In this document: piece after piece, positions 35,151-45,377 of the stretch | How positions within the stretch are numbered: the stretch's first letter is position 1 | Layout of the letters: each line of letters opens with the position of its first letter | Assembly (NCBI GenBank): GCA_016712375.1 | Contig: JADJRE010000009.1 | Span: 68,945 to 132,944, forward strand | DNA from: Rhodospirillales bacterium | GTDB taxonomy: Bacteria; Pseudomonadota; Alphaproteobacteria; Rhodospirillales; Defluviicoccaceae | DNA: 64,000 nt | Reading direction: 5' to 3' | The notes under the pieces: generated by a model | The model's input: only the letters and a program-made list of their open reading frames with translations | Databases searched by the model: none | Told to the model about the DNA's origin: nothing | Translations under genes and position numbers: made by a program

Positions 35151-36113
35151 TTACGTCACGAGGTTCGAGGGCGTTCCGGCGACGAAGTTCTCGATGTTGG
35201 CGATGAGTTGATCGGCCAAAGTCTGCATTGCTTCGTCGCTGGCCCAGGCGACGTGCGGCGTGAGGATGAAATTGGGCAGGTCGAGCAGCCCAAGCAGGGG
35301 ATTGTCGTCGGCGGGCGGCTCCGTTGTCAGCACGTCGAAAGCGGCACCACTGATCAGCCCTGCGCGAAGAGCCGTCGCCAGCGCCGCTTCGTCAACCAGG
35401 CCGCCGCGGGCGGTGTTGATCAGCAGAGGCCGCCGCTGCATCGCTTGAAACTCCGGCAGCGCAATCATGTTGCGCGTCTCAGGCGTCAGCGGCGAGTGCA
35501 AGGTTATGACGTCGCTTCTCTCCAGCACCTCGTCCCACGGCGTATACAGTGGCCCAAGACCGCTGCGGCCCTTGTGCGCGGCGAACATGACGCGCATGCC
35601 CAGTGCCCTGGCGATCGCCGCCACCGCTTGGCCGAGAACGCCTTCGCCGATGATGCCCAGGCTGCTGCCACGGAGGTCCTTGATCGGATAATCGAAAAAG
35701 CAGAACTGGCCGCTTTGCTGCCAGCGGCCGTGGCGCACGGCTTCGTGGTAGGCGAGCAGGTTGCGGCGCAGAGCGAAGATCAGGGCGAAGGTATGCTCCG
35801 GGACGGTGTTGATCGCGTAGCCGCGGATGTTGCAGACGGCGATGCCGTTCTCCCTGCAGTAGGCGAGGTCGACAACGTCGGTGCCCGTCGCCGCGACTGC
35901 GATCAGCTTGACCGCCGGCGCCTGTACCAGGGTCTGCGCGCGCATCGGGACCTTGTTGGTGATGACGATGCTGGCGCCGTCCCGCAGCCGCTCTGCAACC
36001 TGTTGCGGCGTGGTTTGCGGGTAGTCGATCCAGGTGTGATGAAATGCCGGACGGCGAACCACGGTCTGTGGCGCGATCGAGTCGCGATCGAGGAAGATGA
36101 TGCGATGGGTCAT
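35151..36113 (-). CDS. D-2-hydroxyacid dehydrogenase
   Basis: A 320-residue enzyme from ATG 36113 (MTHRIIFLDRDS); an upstream extension to 36167 lacks support. The NAD motif is LGIIGEGVLGQAVA near residue 150. The catalytic Arg, Glu and His are in INTARGGLVDE, DVLTTEPP and LTPHVAWAS. The substrate region AATGTDVVDLAYCRENGIAV and RGYAINTVPEHTFALIFALR is typical of glycerate/hydroxypyruvate-type members. It reduces a 2-keto acid with NAD(P)H; the exact substrate is unclear. It is intact and unlinked to metabolic partners here. Confidence 0.85.
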   Translation of the reverse strand: MTHRIIFLDRDSIAPQTVVRRPAFHHTWIDYPQTTPQQVAERLRDGASIVITNKVPMRAQTLVQAPAVKLIAVAATGTDVVDLAYCRENGIAVCNIRGYAINTVPEHTFALIFALRRNLLAYHEAVRHGRWQQSGQFCFFDYPIKDLRGSSLGIIGEGVLGQAVAAIARALGMRVMFAAHKGRSGLGPLYTPWDEVLERSDVITLHSPLTPETRNMIALPEFQAMQRRPLLINTARGGLVDEAALATALRAGLISGAAFDVLTTEPPADDNPLLGLLDLPNFILTPHVAWASDEAMQTLADQLIANIENFVAGTPSNLVT

Positions 36114-36655
36114 GTGAGACTTGCTCCAACACCGATGGTGCCGACTTGCATATTCAGCGGCGCTCAACAGGCTCCATACACCGGCTGTGTTTGGTGGTTG
36201 CTGATCGAGTAGAAGCCTGCCGTGGTTCGCTCCGCCGGCTGAACAATGGAGCGTTTAGGCTCCAGCAGCGGGGCGATGCCCAATGGAACAGCCTCCGTCA
36301 GCGCCACCTCGACAAAGATCAATCGCTCATCGATCAGCGCCGGGTGAAAAAAGCATAGCAGCGCCGGTCTATCGGCACCACGCGTCGCCGCAGGTCTTCC
36401 CAGCCGCTGATCTTATGCACGGCCTCGGCTCCTTTCGCCTGCCCCTCCAAGGTTAGACGAGCCGGCACCAGGTTCCAGGGCCGCCGGCCAGACAGCCCGC
36501 CCCGCCCGCCAACGCGTCTCACGGCTGAACGCACAAGCTCTGAAAGAGACAATGAAGAGCTCATGGTTGCACTTGTTCTTTCAAACGTGTAAAAACGAGG
36601 CACCAAAGTTGTGGCGCTGGGGAGGCGTCAGTATTGACCGCAGGAGGGGGTCCAA
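36114..36655. other. Intergenic region
   Basis: No gene is recognised. A minus-strand 90-codon frame at 36334-36606 is Arg-rich without family features. Sequence near 36600 is AT-richer and probably holds the promoter of the following low-GC gene (AGGAGGGGG lies just before its start). Confidence 0.4.
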
Positions 36656-38012
36656 ATGAGGCATCTAATTGGCGCTGCACTTGGAATAGTAATTTTTTGT
36701 ACGTCCGCACAAGCAGAACCTAGCCCCATGTGGGGCATCAATGCTCCAAAAACACAAGCGAACGACGCGTCACAGGTAACACAGCTGAATATCGGCTACA
36801 GCAGAGCGAGTTGTTTTTGGTCTGATGTGCAGCCCGTTAGTGAAGCACAAGCTCCAAACTGGTCAGCTTGCGATAACAAGATGCACACGGTTGCCAAAAA
36901 TTTAGTCGTCGTTACGGGTACGCCGAACTGGGCTAAAGCTAATCCGGCCTGCGCTGGAAGGAGGTGCCGGCCGGATCCGGCAAAATTCAGTTCCTGGGCC
37001 GCCAAGCTCGCCGAGCGATACCGGGAAGGCGGGTCAGGTCCTGCCGCGCTCCTGGGTAGCGTCATCGCGTATGAGATATGGAACGAGCCCAGGCCGTTCG
37101 ACGATTTCACTCCGGAGCAGTTCAACAGCATGGTGGCAGCCGGAAGTCGGGCGATAAAGGCAAGACCCCACCGTCATGGTCGGTGGAGGTGCATTCGAGG
37201 TTCTGCCTGGTGAGACCTCGGTGGGCAGCCATAAGATAATGAACTATTTCTGTGAAAACTTCGGCAAAGATCCGGGAAATGATTTCATCTCTGCCCACCT
37301 GTATGTAAAGGGTCATTTGGTTGACCACTTGCAGCAATGCTGGCCGCATGAGGTCTGCGGCGATGGTGCTCCCAATCAGCCAAAGCCGCTGCTGCCCGTT
37401 GCCCAGCGACTGATCAAATCGACTGCTTACATTAATGCAGCATGCGGCGGGAAGCCCCTGTGGATTACCGAGTCAGGATACTCGATCGGCCAATGGCAGG
37501 GCAATCGAAAGCCCACTTATCCTGTCACGGATGTACAGCAGAGACAAATGCTTCCGCAAATACTTATCACCGCCCAGATGTACGCGCGCACAGTTTTCCT
37601 CTTTAATTTGAATAATACGCCTGGTGCTCATTTCTACGGAATCGCCGATAAAGCAAGCGGCAGCCTGGATGGGTTCCGGGCCGTGCGGACCATGTCGACA
37701 GTATTCGACAGCAGTGTTGAGAGCACAAGCCAGAGGCACATTACCAGCAACGCCTTGAACAGCATTCCGGCCAGTGTTGATGGTTATGGTTTTACCGGAT
37801 CTGGAACGACCAAGTATGCCTTGTGGACGACGACGGCGGAGCCGAGAGAGGTCCGGCTGAATTTCGGCACCGGCAATAAGCAGCTGACGGTAACCGGTTG
37901 GGATGGCACTCTGGGGGCGGCGAACGTGCCAGCGCATCCAGTGACGGACGTCGAGGGCAATTATACCTTTGTCCTGCCGGCGAGGGATGTCCTGTATGTC
38001 AGTTTCCCTTGA
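36656..38012 (+). CDS. Secreted glycoside-hydrolase-like protein (clan A type), one frameshift
   Basis: About 451 residues. The signal peptide MRHLIGAALGIVIFCTSAQA is cleaved before EPSPMWG. It has a TIM-barrel pattern of GH5/GH39-like enzymes. The acid/base Glu lies in AYEIWNEPRPFDDF at about residue 145, and the likely nucleophile Glu is in LWITESGYSIG. A small C-terminal beta domain (LTVTGWDGTLGAANVP) follows. The frame breaks once near 37165, where one missing base would give IKA-TPTVMVGGGAFEVLPG. A substrate such as xyloside or exopolysaccharide cannot be chosen. GC is near 50%, well below the surroundings, so recent transfer is likely. Confidence 0.7.
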
Positions 38013-38092
38013 TGTGAGGTGGCCGGGCCGAGGCTTCGCGGCGGATGCAGGAGTGATCGGATAAGCCTTCTTCTTTCGCCTGCGAGGGTGTT

Positions 38093-38347
38093 GTAGGTTA
38101 CGACGCCTGCCACAACGGCTTCCTGGCCGATCAAGCGCGTCTGCTCCAAAAGCGTCTCAAGCCATACCGTCGGCTGCAGTTGCGCCTCAGGAACCGGATC
38201 GCCGGCTCGCTCAAGGAGCATCAAGCGATCGTCGATGCGATCTTGGCCGGCAACGGCGATCGCGCTGAAGAGATGCTAAAGGATCACGTGCCTGTCCAGG
38301 GCGAACGACTCTCGGACTTCGTTGCCACACTCGATCCTTCGCTCGGA
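38093..38347 (+). pseudogene. GntR-family regulator relic (FCD domain)
   Basis: The frame reads GYDACHNGFLADQARLLQKR, then KEHQAIVDAILAGNGDRAEE and DHVPVQGERLSDFVATL, the C-terminal FCD effector domain of GntR regulators. The DNA-binding half is absent. The HQAIVDAI and DHV histidines that hold the metal are still present. It is non-functional debris. Confidence 0.75.
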
Positions 38348-38651
38348 GCGCATCCCATAGCGTCCTGCGCGCGCGCAACCCCAATCATCCGGCGGCTTGA
38401 GCAATCGTGCTGGGGATGGTAAGTTCGTCTTTTGTTCTGTTTGTCGGCGACGGCCAATCGATTGTCGCCCTTTTGACGACAAACTGACGACAAATGCCGA
38501 CGGATCCGGGTGCGTTGTTCGGGAGCCTTAAATATTACAGTGAGTTACGCGGAAAAACCGGCGCAAAACGGATCCCAGCCGGTGCGCAATCGGATCCGAA
38601 ACGAACTGTGGCAGCTGATTTTGCTTCGGTATCTTGCTGCCAAGCGAGGCT

Positions 38652-38677
38652 TTCTCCCGCCTTGGAGGGCGGGAGAA
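38652..38677 (-). terminator. Hairpin downstream of pccA
   Basis: TTCTCCCGCC pairs perfectly with GGCGGGAGAA around a 6-base loop, 20 bases beyond the pccA stop. No U tract follows on the minus strand, so termination may be inefficient or Rho-assisted. Confidence 0.5.
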
Positions 38678-38696
38678 GCGCGCCGGTGCTAAGGAT

Positions 38697-40697
38697 CTAT
38701 TCGAACTCCAGGATGATCTGGCCGACGCTGAGCGTGTCACCGGCCTTAGCGTGCAGCTTGCACACTTTTCCGGCCTGGGCCGCGCGCAGGATGTTTTCCA
38801 TCTTCATTGCCTGGACAATGGCCAGTTCGTCGCCGGAGTCGACCCTCTCGCCGGGCTCTACCGCGAGTGACTGCAGCAGCCCTGGCATCGGCGAGACCAG
38901 GTACTTGGACATGTCCGGCGGCTTCCGCTCGGGCATCATCTTGGCAAGCTCGGCCACCTCCTTGGTGTAGACGATGACATCGACCTCGGCGCCCAGGTGA
39001 TAGAGCCGGTAGCCGATGCCGACTCTTTCCACCTTGAAGGAGTGCGGCTGGCCGTTGATGGTGCAGCGAAGTACCGGCTCACCCACCACCCAGTCGCTGC
39101 GGATTGAAAGCGTGTGGCCATCGCGCACGATGTCGAAGCCTTCCTCCGAACCGCGCCCCGCGTGCTCCTCGACGAGAACCGGGTAGTACTTCTTGGCGAT
39201 CATTGCCACCCAACCCGGCGGCAGCTTGCGGCCGTATCCCGGCATCTGGCCGCTGACGTCCTTTGCCCGGTGCAGGTAGCGCAAGTGCATCAGCACCGAG
39301 ACGGCGACGATGCTGTCCAGGTCCTGCGGCTCAAGCAGCGCCGGGGCGAAACCGTCCGGATACTCTTCCGCGATGAAGGCGGTGCTTAGGCGGCCCTGCA
39401 GGAAGCGCGGGTTTGCCATCAGCGCGGTCAGGAAGGCGATGTTGTGGTGGACGCCGTTGATGTAAAACTCGTCGAGTGCGCGGCGCATCAAGGCAATGGC
39501 ACTGTCCCGATCCCTTCCCCAGGTGGTCACCTTGGAAATCATCGGGTCGTAGAACATGCTGATCTCGCCGCCTTCATAGACGCCGGAATCGATGCGCACG
39601 TCCTCGCTCTCAACCGGTTCGCGGTAGCGCACCAGACGGCCGGTCGACGGCATGAACTTGCGGTTCGGATCCTCGGCATAAACGCGCGCCTCGACCGACC
39701 AGCCGTGCGGCTGGACGTCTTCCTGGCGGATGGTGAGTTCCTCGCCGGCGGCGATACGGATCATCCACTCCACCAGGTCGATGTTGTGGGTGAACTCGGT
39801 GACCGAGTGCTCCACCTGGAGGCGGGTGTTCATCTCCAGGAAGAAGAAGTTGCGCCGCTGATCGACGATGAACTCGACCGTGCCGGCGGAGTCGTAGCCG
39901 CAGGCCTTGGCGAGACCGACCGCGCGCATGCCCATCTCGCGCCGCGTGGCGCCATCGAGGAACGGGGAGGGGGCCTCCTCGATCACCTTCTGATGGCGTC
40001 GCTGGATCGAGCATTCCCGTTCGTCCAGGTGGATGACGTTGCCGTGTTTGTCGCCGAGCACCTGGATTTCGATGTGCCGCGGCTGCTCGATGAACTTCTC
40101 GATGAAGACCCGGTCGTCACCGAATGCCGATCGCGCCTCCGAAGTCGCCAATCGGAACGCGTCCTTCAATTCCGCTTCGTCACGGGCAATGCGGATACCC
40201 TTGCCGCCGCCGCCTGCTGCTGCCTTCATCATGATCGGGAAGCCGATCCCCTGCGCGATGGCGACGCAGTCCTCGGCAGACGGGATCTGGTCCCAGTGAC
40301 CAGGAACCGTTGGCACGCCCGCTTCCTTCGCTGCCCGGTTGGCGAGGATCTTGTCGCCCATCAGCTTCACGACCGGCGCGTTGGGGCCGATGAAGGCGAT
40401 GCCTTCGTCGGCCAGTGCCTGGGCGAACTGGGTCCGTTCCGACAGGAAGCCGTAGCCGGGGTGCACCGCGTCGGCACCGGTCTGCCGGCAGGCCGACAGC
40501 AGCTTCTCCATCACCAGATAGCTTTCGGCGGCGGGTGATGGGCCGATGTATATCGCTTCGTCGCAAGCCTTGACGTGGCGGCCATACTTGTCGGCGTCGG
40601 AATAGACGGCGACGGTCTTGATGCCCATCTTTCGCGCCGTGCGGGCGATGCGGCAGGCAATCTCGCCACGGTTGGCAATCAGGATTTTCTTGAACAT
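38697..40697 (-). CDS. pccA: Propionyl/acetyl-CoA carboxylase alpha subunit (biotin carboxylase + BCCP)
   Basis: A 666-residue intact subunit. Residues 1-445 are the biotin carboxylase: KILIANRGEIACRIARTARK, HPGYGFLSE, KAAAGGGGKGIRIA (ATP loop), EFIVDQRRNFFFLEMNTRLQ. The BT domain that contacts the beta subunit spans about 510-590. The C-terminal biotinyl domain has the AMKMEN motif, with Lys as the biotinylation site. BT presence and total length fit propionyl-CoA carboxylase rather than acetyl-CoA carboxylase AccC. It carboxylates biotin with bicarbonate and ATP, and PccB transfers the carboxyl to propionyl-CoA to form methylmalonyl-CoA. It follows pccB by 58 bases in one operon. Confidence 0.93.
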   Translation of the reverse strand: MFKKILIANRGEIACRIARTARKMGIKTVAVYSDADKYGRHVKACDEAIYIGPSPAAESYLVMEKLLSACRQTGADAVHPGYGFLSERTQFAQALADEGIAFIGPNAPVVKLMGDKILANRAAKEAGVPTVPGHWDQIPSAEDCVAIAQGIGFPIMMKAAAGGGGKGIRIARDEAELKDAFRLATSEARSAFGDDRVFIEKFIEQPRHIEIQVLGDKHGNVIHLDERECSIQRRHQKVIEEAPSPFLDGATRREMGMRAVGLAKACGYDSAGTVEFIVDQRRNFFFLEMNTRLQVEHSVTEFTHNIDLVEWMIRIAAGEELTIRQEDVQPHGWSVEARVYAEDPNRKFMPSTGRLVRYREPVESEDVRIDSGVYEGGEISMFYDPMISKVTTWGRDRDSAIALMRRALDEFYINGVHHNIAFLTALMANPRFLQGRLSTAFIAEEYPDGFAPALLEPQDLDSIVAVSVLMHLRYLHRAKDVSGQMPGYGRKLPPGWVAMIAKKYYPVLVEEHAGRGSEEGFDIVRDGHTLSIRSDWVVGEPVLRCTINGQPHSFKVERVGIGYRLYHLGAEVDVIVYTKEVAELAKMMPERKPPDMSKYLVSPMPGLLQSLAVEPGERVDSGDELAIVQAMKMENILRAAQAGKVCKLHAKAGDTLSVGQIILEFE

Positions 40698-40755
40698 TGA
40701 ATTCCGGTCCCCTCAGAGGGTTGCGACGCGAGCGCGACGGACGATCACCGCCGGA

Positions 40756-42288
40756 TCAGAGCGGCAGATTGGGATGCTTGCGTTTCGGCAGTTCGACTTG
40801 TTTGTTGCGCAGCATCGTCAGCGCCTTGCAGATGCGCCGCCGGGTCGAGTGCGGATGGATGACGTCGTCGATGAAGCCACGGCGGCCCGCGGCAAATGGA
40901 TTGGCGAACTTTGCCTTGTAGGACTCCGTGTGCTCGGCGATCTTCTGCTTGTCGCCCAGGTCACTGCGATACAGGATCTCGACGGCTCCTTTCGCCCCCA
41001 TCACCGCCACCTCGGCAGTTGGCCAAGCGAAGTTGACATCGGCCCGCATGTGCTTGGAACCCATCACGTCGTAGGCACCGCCATACGCCTTGCGGGTGAT
41101 CACGGTGATTTTCGGCACGCTGGCCTCGGTGAACGCGAACAGCAGCTTGGCACCGTGGCGGATGATGCCGCCATGCTCCTGGTTAACGCCCGGAAGAAAG
41201 CCGGGCACGTCGACGAACGTCAGGATCGGAATGTTGAAGCAGTCGCAGAAGCGGACGAAGCGGGCGGCCTTGATGGAAGCATCGATATCAAGGCAGCCGG
41301 CCAGGACCGTCGGCTGGTTGCCGACGACACCCACCGTCTGACCGTTGATCCGTCCGAAGCCGGTGAGGATATTGCCGGCGTAATCGGGCTTGAGTTCGAA
41401 GAACAGCCCTTCATCGACGACCTTCAGGATCAACTCCTTCATGTCGTAAGGGGTGTTCGGGTTCTCCGGGATCAACGTATCCAGCGACGGCTCGATGCGG
41501 TCGATCGAATCGAAGCTTGGGCGCACCGGCGGCGGGGTGCGGTTCGAGGACGGCAGGAAGTTGAGCAGACGGCGAACGTAGAGTAGCGCTTCGACATCGT
41601 TGTCAAAGGCGAGGTCGGCGACACCGGATTTGGTGGTGTGCACAGACGCGCCGCCGAGCCCTTCCTGATCGATTTCCTCATGCGTCACCGTCTTCACCAC
41701 GTCCGGGCCGGTGACGAACATGTGGCTCTCCTCCTTCACCATGACGATGAAGTCGGTCAGCGCCGGCGAGTAAACCGCGCCGCCGGCGCAGGGGCCCATG
41801 ATCACCGAGATCTGCGGGATCACGCCGGATGAATCGACGTTGCGGACGAACACGTCGCCGTAACCACCCAGCGAGGCGACGCCTTCTTGAATACGCGCGC
41901 CTCCCGAGTCGTTGATTCCGACGACCGGGGCGCCGATCTTCAATGCCGCGTCCATGACCTTGCAGATCTTCTCGGCGTGCGATTCCGAGAGGCTGCCGCC
42001 AAAGACGGTGAAGTCCTGGCTGTGTACGAACACCGGCCGGCCGTTGACCGTGCCATAGCCGGTGACGACACCATCGCCGGGGATCTGCGTCGCTTCCATG
42101 CCGAAGTCGATGCAGCGGTGTTCGACGAACATGTCCCATTCTTCGAACGAGTTCGGATCGAACAAAACCTCGATCCGTTCACGCGCCGTCAGCTTGCCAC
42201 GCTTGTGTTGCGCGTCGATCCGGTGCTGGCCGCCGCCGAGTCGGGCGAGCGCGCGCTTTTCTTCAAGTGCTTCAACGATTCGACGCAT
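40756..42288 (-). CDS. pccB: Propionyl-CoA carboxylase beta subunit (carboxyltransferase)
   Basis: A 510-residue intact subunit with two crotonase-fold halves. The N-terminal half has RIEVLFDPNSFEEWDMFVEH and VVGINDSGGARIQEG (acyl-CoA oxyanion region). The C-terminal half has TFVDVPGFLPGVNQEHGGII, the biotin-site GG pair, and KAYGGAYDVMGSKHMRADV. This subunit accepts the carboxyl group from biotin and gives (S)-methylmalonyl-CoA. It is the first gene of the pccB-pccA operon. The enzyme would feed odd-chain fatty acids, branched amino acids or propionate into the TCA cycle through methylmalonyl-CoA mutase, which is not in this window. Confidence 0.93.
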   Translation of the reverse strand: MRRIVEALEEKRALARLGGGQHRIDAQHKRGKLTARERIEVLFDPNSFEEWDMFVEHRCIDFGMEATQIPGDGVVTGYGTVNGRPVFVHSQDFTVFGGSLSESHAEKICKVMDAALKIGAPVVGINDSGGARIQEGVASLGGYGDVFVRNVDSSGVIPQISVIMGPCAGGAVYSPALTDFIVMVKEESHMFVTGPDVVKTVTHEEIDQEGLGGASVHTTKSGVADLAFDNDVEALLYVRRLLNFLPSSNRTPPPVRPSFDSIDRIEPSLDTLIPENPNTPYDMKELILKVVDEGLFFELKPDYAGNILTGFGRINGQTVGVVGNQPTVLAGCLDIDASIKAARFVRFCDCFNIPILTFVDVPGFLPGVNQEHGGIIRHGAKLLFAFTEASVPKITVITRKAYGGAYDVMGSKHMRADVNFAWPTAEVAVMGAKGAVEILYRSDLGDKQKIAEHTESYKAKFANPFAAGRRGFIDDVIHPHSTRRRICKALTMLRNKQVELPKRKHPNLPL

Positions 42289-42599
42289 GACCCGTTCTCC
42301 TCATTTCGCAGACGCAGCATTCTAAGGGGCGCCGCAGAAAGTTCAACGTCCGCGACCATGCAAGGGAACGAAAAATCGCAGGTGGGGCCGGCGTGGCCGG
42401 CATGTTCGTACGATGAGCCTCAAGACAGGCGTGAAGAAAAGCTGGCCGTTCCGAATTGGCGTAGGTTCTAATCACTATTTTCTACTATAGGGACTGTCGC
42501 TTGATTATGTCGCAGCGTTCGCCCAAGCTCGCCATCCGGCGGCACCTGAACGGAGGGCCGGAACAGCAACGACAACCGGCAATGGTCGGAAACGGGGCG
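42289..42599. other. Divergent region between pccB and the DUF192 gene
   Basis: About 310 bases that should hold promoters for both strands. An AT-rich patch (TAATCACTATTTTCTACTATAGG at 42471-42493 in part) is a candidate promoter core. A frame from 42501 enters the DUF192 gene and could extend its N-terminus. Confidence 0.4.
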
Positions 42600-43106
42600 A
42601 TGACGGGCACTCGGCGATTTTTTCTGAAACGGCTCGCCGGGTCGGCGGGCGCGATGGTGCTGCTGACGGCGAAGTCCCGGGCGGCCGAGGAGCCGGCGTT
42701 TCCGGTCTCGCCACTCACCATCGAGACGGCCCGCGGCCGCTTCCAATTCATGGTCGAGATGGCGGAGACGCCATCCACCTGGCGGCAGGGGCTGATGAAG
42801 CGCCGGCAGCTGGCCGCTGACGCCGGCATGCTGTTCAACTATCACGAACCGCGGGTCGCTTCGATGTGGATGAAGGACACGTTCATTTCACTCGACATGA
42901 TCTTCATCGACGAGCGCGGCCTGGTGGTAAACGTCGTCGAGAATACGGAGCCGCTATCGTTGGCATCGATCTCCTCCGACGGTCCGGTTCTGGCGGTCCT
43001 TGAGGTGAGTGCCGGCACGGCCGCGAGGCTGGGCATGAAACGCGGCGACCGGGTCATCCACGCCATCTTCGCGCAGCCGGCTGTCCTGGCGCCGGTTGCG
43101 CGCTGA
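42600..43106 (+). CDS. DUF192 family exported protein
   Basis: A 168-residue protein from ATG 42600; an in-frame ATG at 42501 would add a poorly conserved 33 residues. The N-terminus MTGTRRFFLKRLAGSAGAMV looks like a twin-arginine or Sec signal. The DUF192 domain follows: FMVEMAETPSTWRQGLMKRR, MLFNYHEPRVASMWMKDTFI, LDMIFIDERGLVVNV and GTAARLGMKRGDRV. Members are small beta-barrel proteins of unknown function, some secreted. It is intact. Confidence 0.85.
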   Translation: MTGTRRFFLKRLAGSAGAMVLLTAKSRAAEEPAFPVSPLTIETARGRFQFMVEMAETPSTWRQGLMKRRQLAADAGMLFNYHEPRVASMWMKDTFISLDMIFIDERGLVVNVVENTEPLSLASISSDGPVLAVLEVSAGTAARLGMKRGDRVIHAIFAQPAVLAPVAR

Positions 43107-43136
43107 GAGTCTGAAGTCGTGCGATCTGCAACCGGC

Positions 43137-43838
43137 CTAAAGCAGGCGTCGGAAATTCGTCCACACGGTGCGGGCGGCGGCGTTGAAAGCCTCCATCCGC
43201 GAAGCCGCCGCCGTCTCCAGCCGCGACTGCGCACCACTTCCCAGCGCTCGCTCCAGCGAGGCGGCATAAGCCGGAATCTCGCCCCATTCGGGAACGGTGC
43301 GGGGTGTCGCTTCAACGTGGAACTGAATGCCCCAGGCAGCGGAGCCGACCCGCATCGCCTGCACAGGGCAGGCGCTGTTGGCGGCCGTCACCACGGCTCC
43401 CGCCGGTGGTTACTGGACCTCGGCGCCGTGCCACTGCAAGCAGGCAAGCGGGGAGGGGAGGCCTTCGAACAGCGCATCCCCGGGATCGGTCAGCGTCACC
43501 TCGGCGATCCCTACCTCCGGCGCCGGCATCAGTCCGACCCGGCCACCGAGCGCCGCCGCCAGCAACTGATGGCCGAGGCAGACGCCAAGGAACGGCCGGC
43601 CGCCCTCGACCCAGCGGCGGATCGCCGCTTTCTCGGGCGCCAGCCAGGAATGCCGGTCCTCGTCCCAGACGTCCATCGGCCCTCCCATCACAAGCAGGGC
43701 CGCGTAGTCGTCGAACGCCGGTATGCCGGCACCTTTGTCGAGCGCCACGGTATCCCAGGCAACCCCGTCCGCCGCCATCATCTCACGCAAGCTGCCGGGG
43801 TGCTCGACCGCGATGTGCTGAAAAACGAGGATTCGCAT
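43137..43838 (-). pseudogene. Class I glutamine amidotransferase interrupted by an in-frame TAA
   Basis: A GMP-synthase-like amidotransferase of about 233 residues. The first part has MRILVFQHIAVEHPGSLREM, LLVMGGPMDVWDE and GRPFLGVCLGHQLLA (nucleophile Cys in GVCLGHQ). After WHGAEVQ a TAA at 43410-43412 stops the frame. The same frame then continues as PPAGAVVTAANSACPVQAMR and GIQFHVE (catalytic His-x-Glu), with no frameshift. A single C-to-T change in a Gln codon (CAA) would explain the stop. The truncated product lacks the catalytic His and Glu. The family generates ammonia from glutamine for an unknown partner. Confidence 0.8.
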
Positions 43839-44098
43839 GGCAATGCCGCAGGCTAGGGGAGAATGGCCGAGCTTGTACAGCCTTCACCCCCGCCACGCAC
43901 GCCCGGAAGGACGGCGGCGACCCGGCGGGACGTTTGCGAAGCTGCCCAATCCGGAATAGAAACCGCCCGCCGCCGAAACGGAGCGCAATGCCGCCAGTCG
44001 AGAATCGCCAAGTGCGTCGGTTTAGGGTTGCCGTAAGCGGTCGCCGAAGATGACGATTGACGGGAGAGACCTGACATTATAGATACCGTATTGCCTAG

Positions 44099-45082
44099 TC
44101 AAGCAGCGACGTTCGGATCGAACGGTTTGTGGTGTTTGAGGACGCCGAAGGCGATGTGGACAAGCTTTCGCATCGCCGCACCGAGGGCGCTCATCTTCGA
44201 TTTGCCGGCGGCGAGCAGGCGTTGGTACTGGGCGCGGACCAACGGATTCCAGCGGGCGGCGACCATCGCCGGCAGGAACAGTCTGGCCCGCCAGCGGGCA
44301 TCCCCGGCCTTTGACAGACGTGGCCGCTTCAGCACGCTGGAGCCGGACTGGAATTCGACCGGCACGAGACCGAGAAACGCCGCCGCCTGACGGGCAGAGG
44401 CGAAGGTTCGACTGCGGAACAAGGCCAGGAACCACAGCGAAAGCTTGGCGCCGATGCCGGGAATACTCTCCAGCAACGCCCGCTGCTCCTTCAGCTCGGG
44501 ATGGCTGTCGAGATGGTCGTCGATCTGCCGGCGCAGCCGGGCGATCTCCGCCGCCAGCACATCCAGCATCGTCTGCAGCGAGACGAGCACCGCGTCGGGG
44601 GCCGGCTCGGCACGCGCCGTCTCCAGCCGGTTGAGCTCGCGGGCAAAGTCCTGTTCAAGGGCGGCGAGCCGGCCGAGGAGTGCCTTCAGCTGGCGGATCT
44701 CGCCCGGCGGCGGCGTCCAGGCGGCCGGCCGGCGGGCGTCGCCGAACAGGGCGAGGATCAGGCCGTCGTGCCGGTCGGTCTTCGTCCGGACGCCCAGGCT
44801 CTCGGCGAACCGCTTGACCTGCAACGGGTTGACCACCGAGACGTGGCAGCCGGCGTCATGCAGGAAGGTCGCCGCCGCCTCGTGGTAGACGCCGGTCGCT
44901 TCCAGGACGACGTGCAGTTCGGCCGCGGCGGCGCCAGTCACCCGGGTCGCCCAGGCGAGGAGGGCGGCGTGTCCGTCGGCCGTGTTGGCGACCGACTTCG
45001 GCCGGACCTGCCGGCGGGCAGCGTCGCGCAGCCAGGCGCAGTGCAGTTTCTCCTTGCTGACGTCGACCCCGATGACCTGCAT
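44099..45082 (-). mobile_element. IS110-family insertion sequence with intact transposase
   Basis: A 327-residue transposase starting at ATG 45082 (MQVIGVDVSKEKLHCAW). The DEDD catalytic core has Asp in IGVDVSKE, Glu in VVLEATGVYH and the DRHDGLILA pair. The C-terminal part SIPGIGAKLSLWFLALFRSR and FLGLVPVEFQSGSSVLKRPR with a Ser is the transposase_20 domain. IS110 elements lack terminal inverted repeats, so the ends cannot be fixed; non-coding flanks of 200-300 bases belong to it and may carry the bridge RNA known for this family. It is possibly still active. Confidence 0.88.
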
Positions 45083-45377
45083 CCCAACCCCCTCGTCGTT
45101 GCCGATGACCTCCCGACCGACTGACCTTGTGGATACGGACTTGCGGGCAAAACGCCGCGTCCTCGATACCGTCCAGCCTCCAAGAGGTCGAAGGTGCGGA
45201 CCGGGGGCACAATCTACGCTTCGGACTTGCCGTCCAAGGGCGGATGCATGCTCACCCGGTCCACGGTGAGGCCAGCTACGCCTCACCGCCGGCAAGATAC
45301 AAGGGCGGATTAGGGCAACGCTCGTAATCAGCCGGATGCAGTGATACCGCTTAGGCACGCGAATCAACCACTCCTCC
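45083..45377. other. Upstream flank of the IS110 transposase
   Basis: No gene is present. The region directly 5' of the transposase is the usual place for the family's structured non-coding RNA; I did not identify a specific fold by eye. Confidence 0.35.

Noticed and set aside
39444..40538. 364-codon plus-strand frame
   Set aside because: Antisense of pccA, whose motifs are unmistakable.
43410..43412. Stop-codon reassignment (TAA as Gln)
   Set aside because: TAA terminates intact genes such as selO and DUF938, so the in-frame TAAs are better read as mutations.
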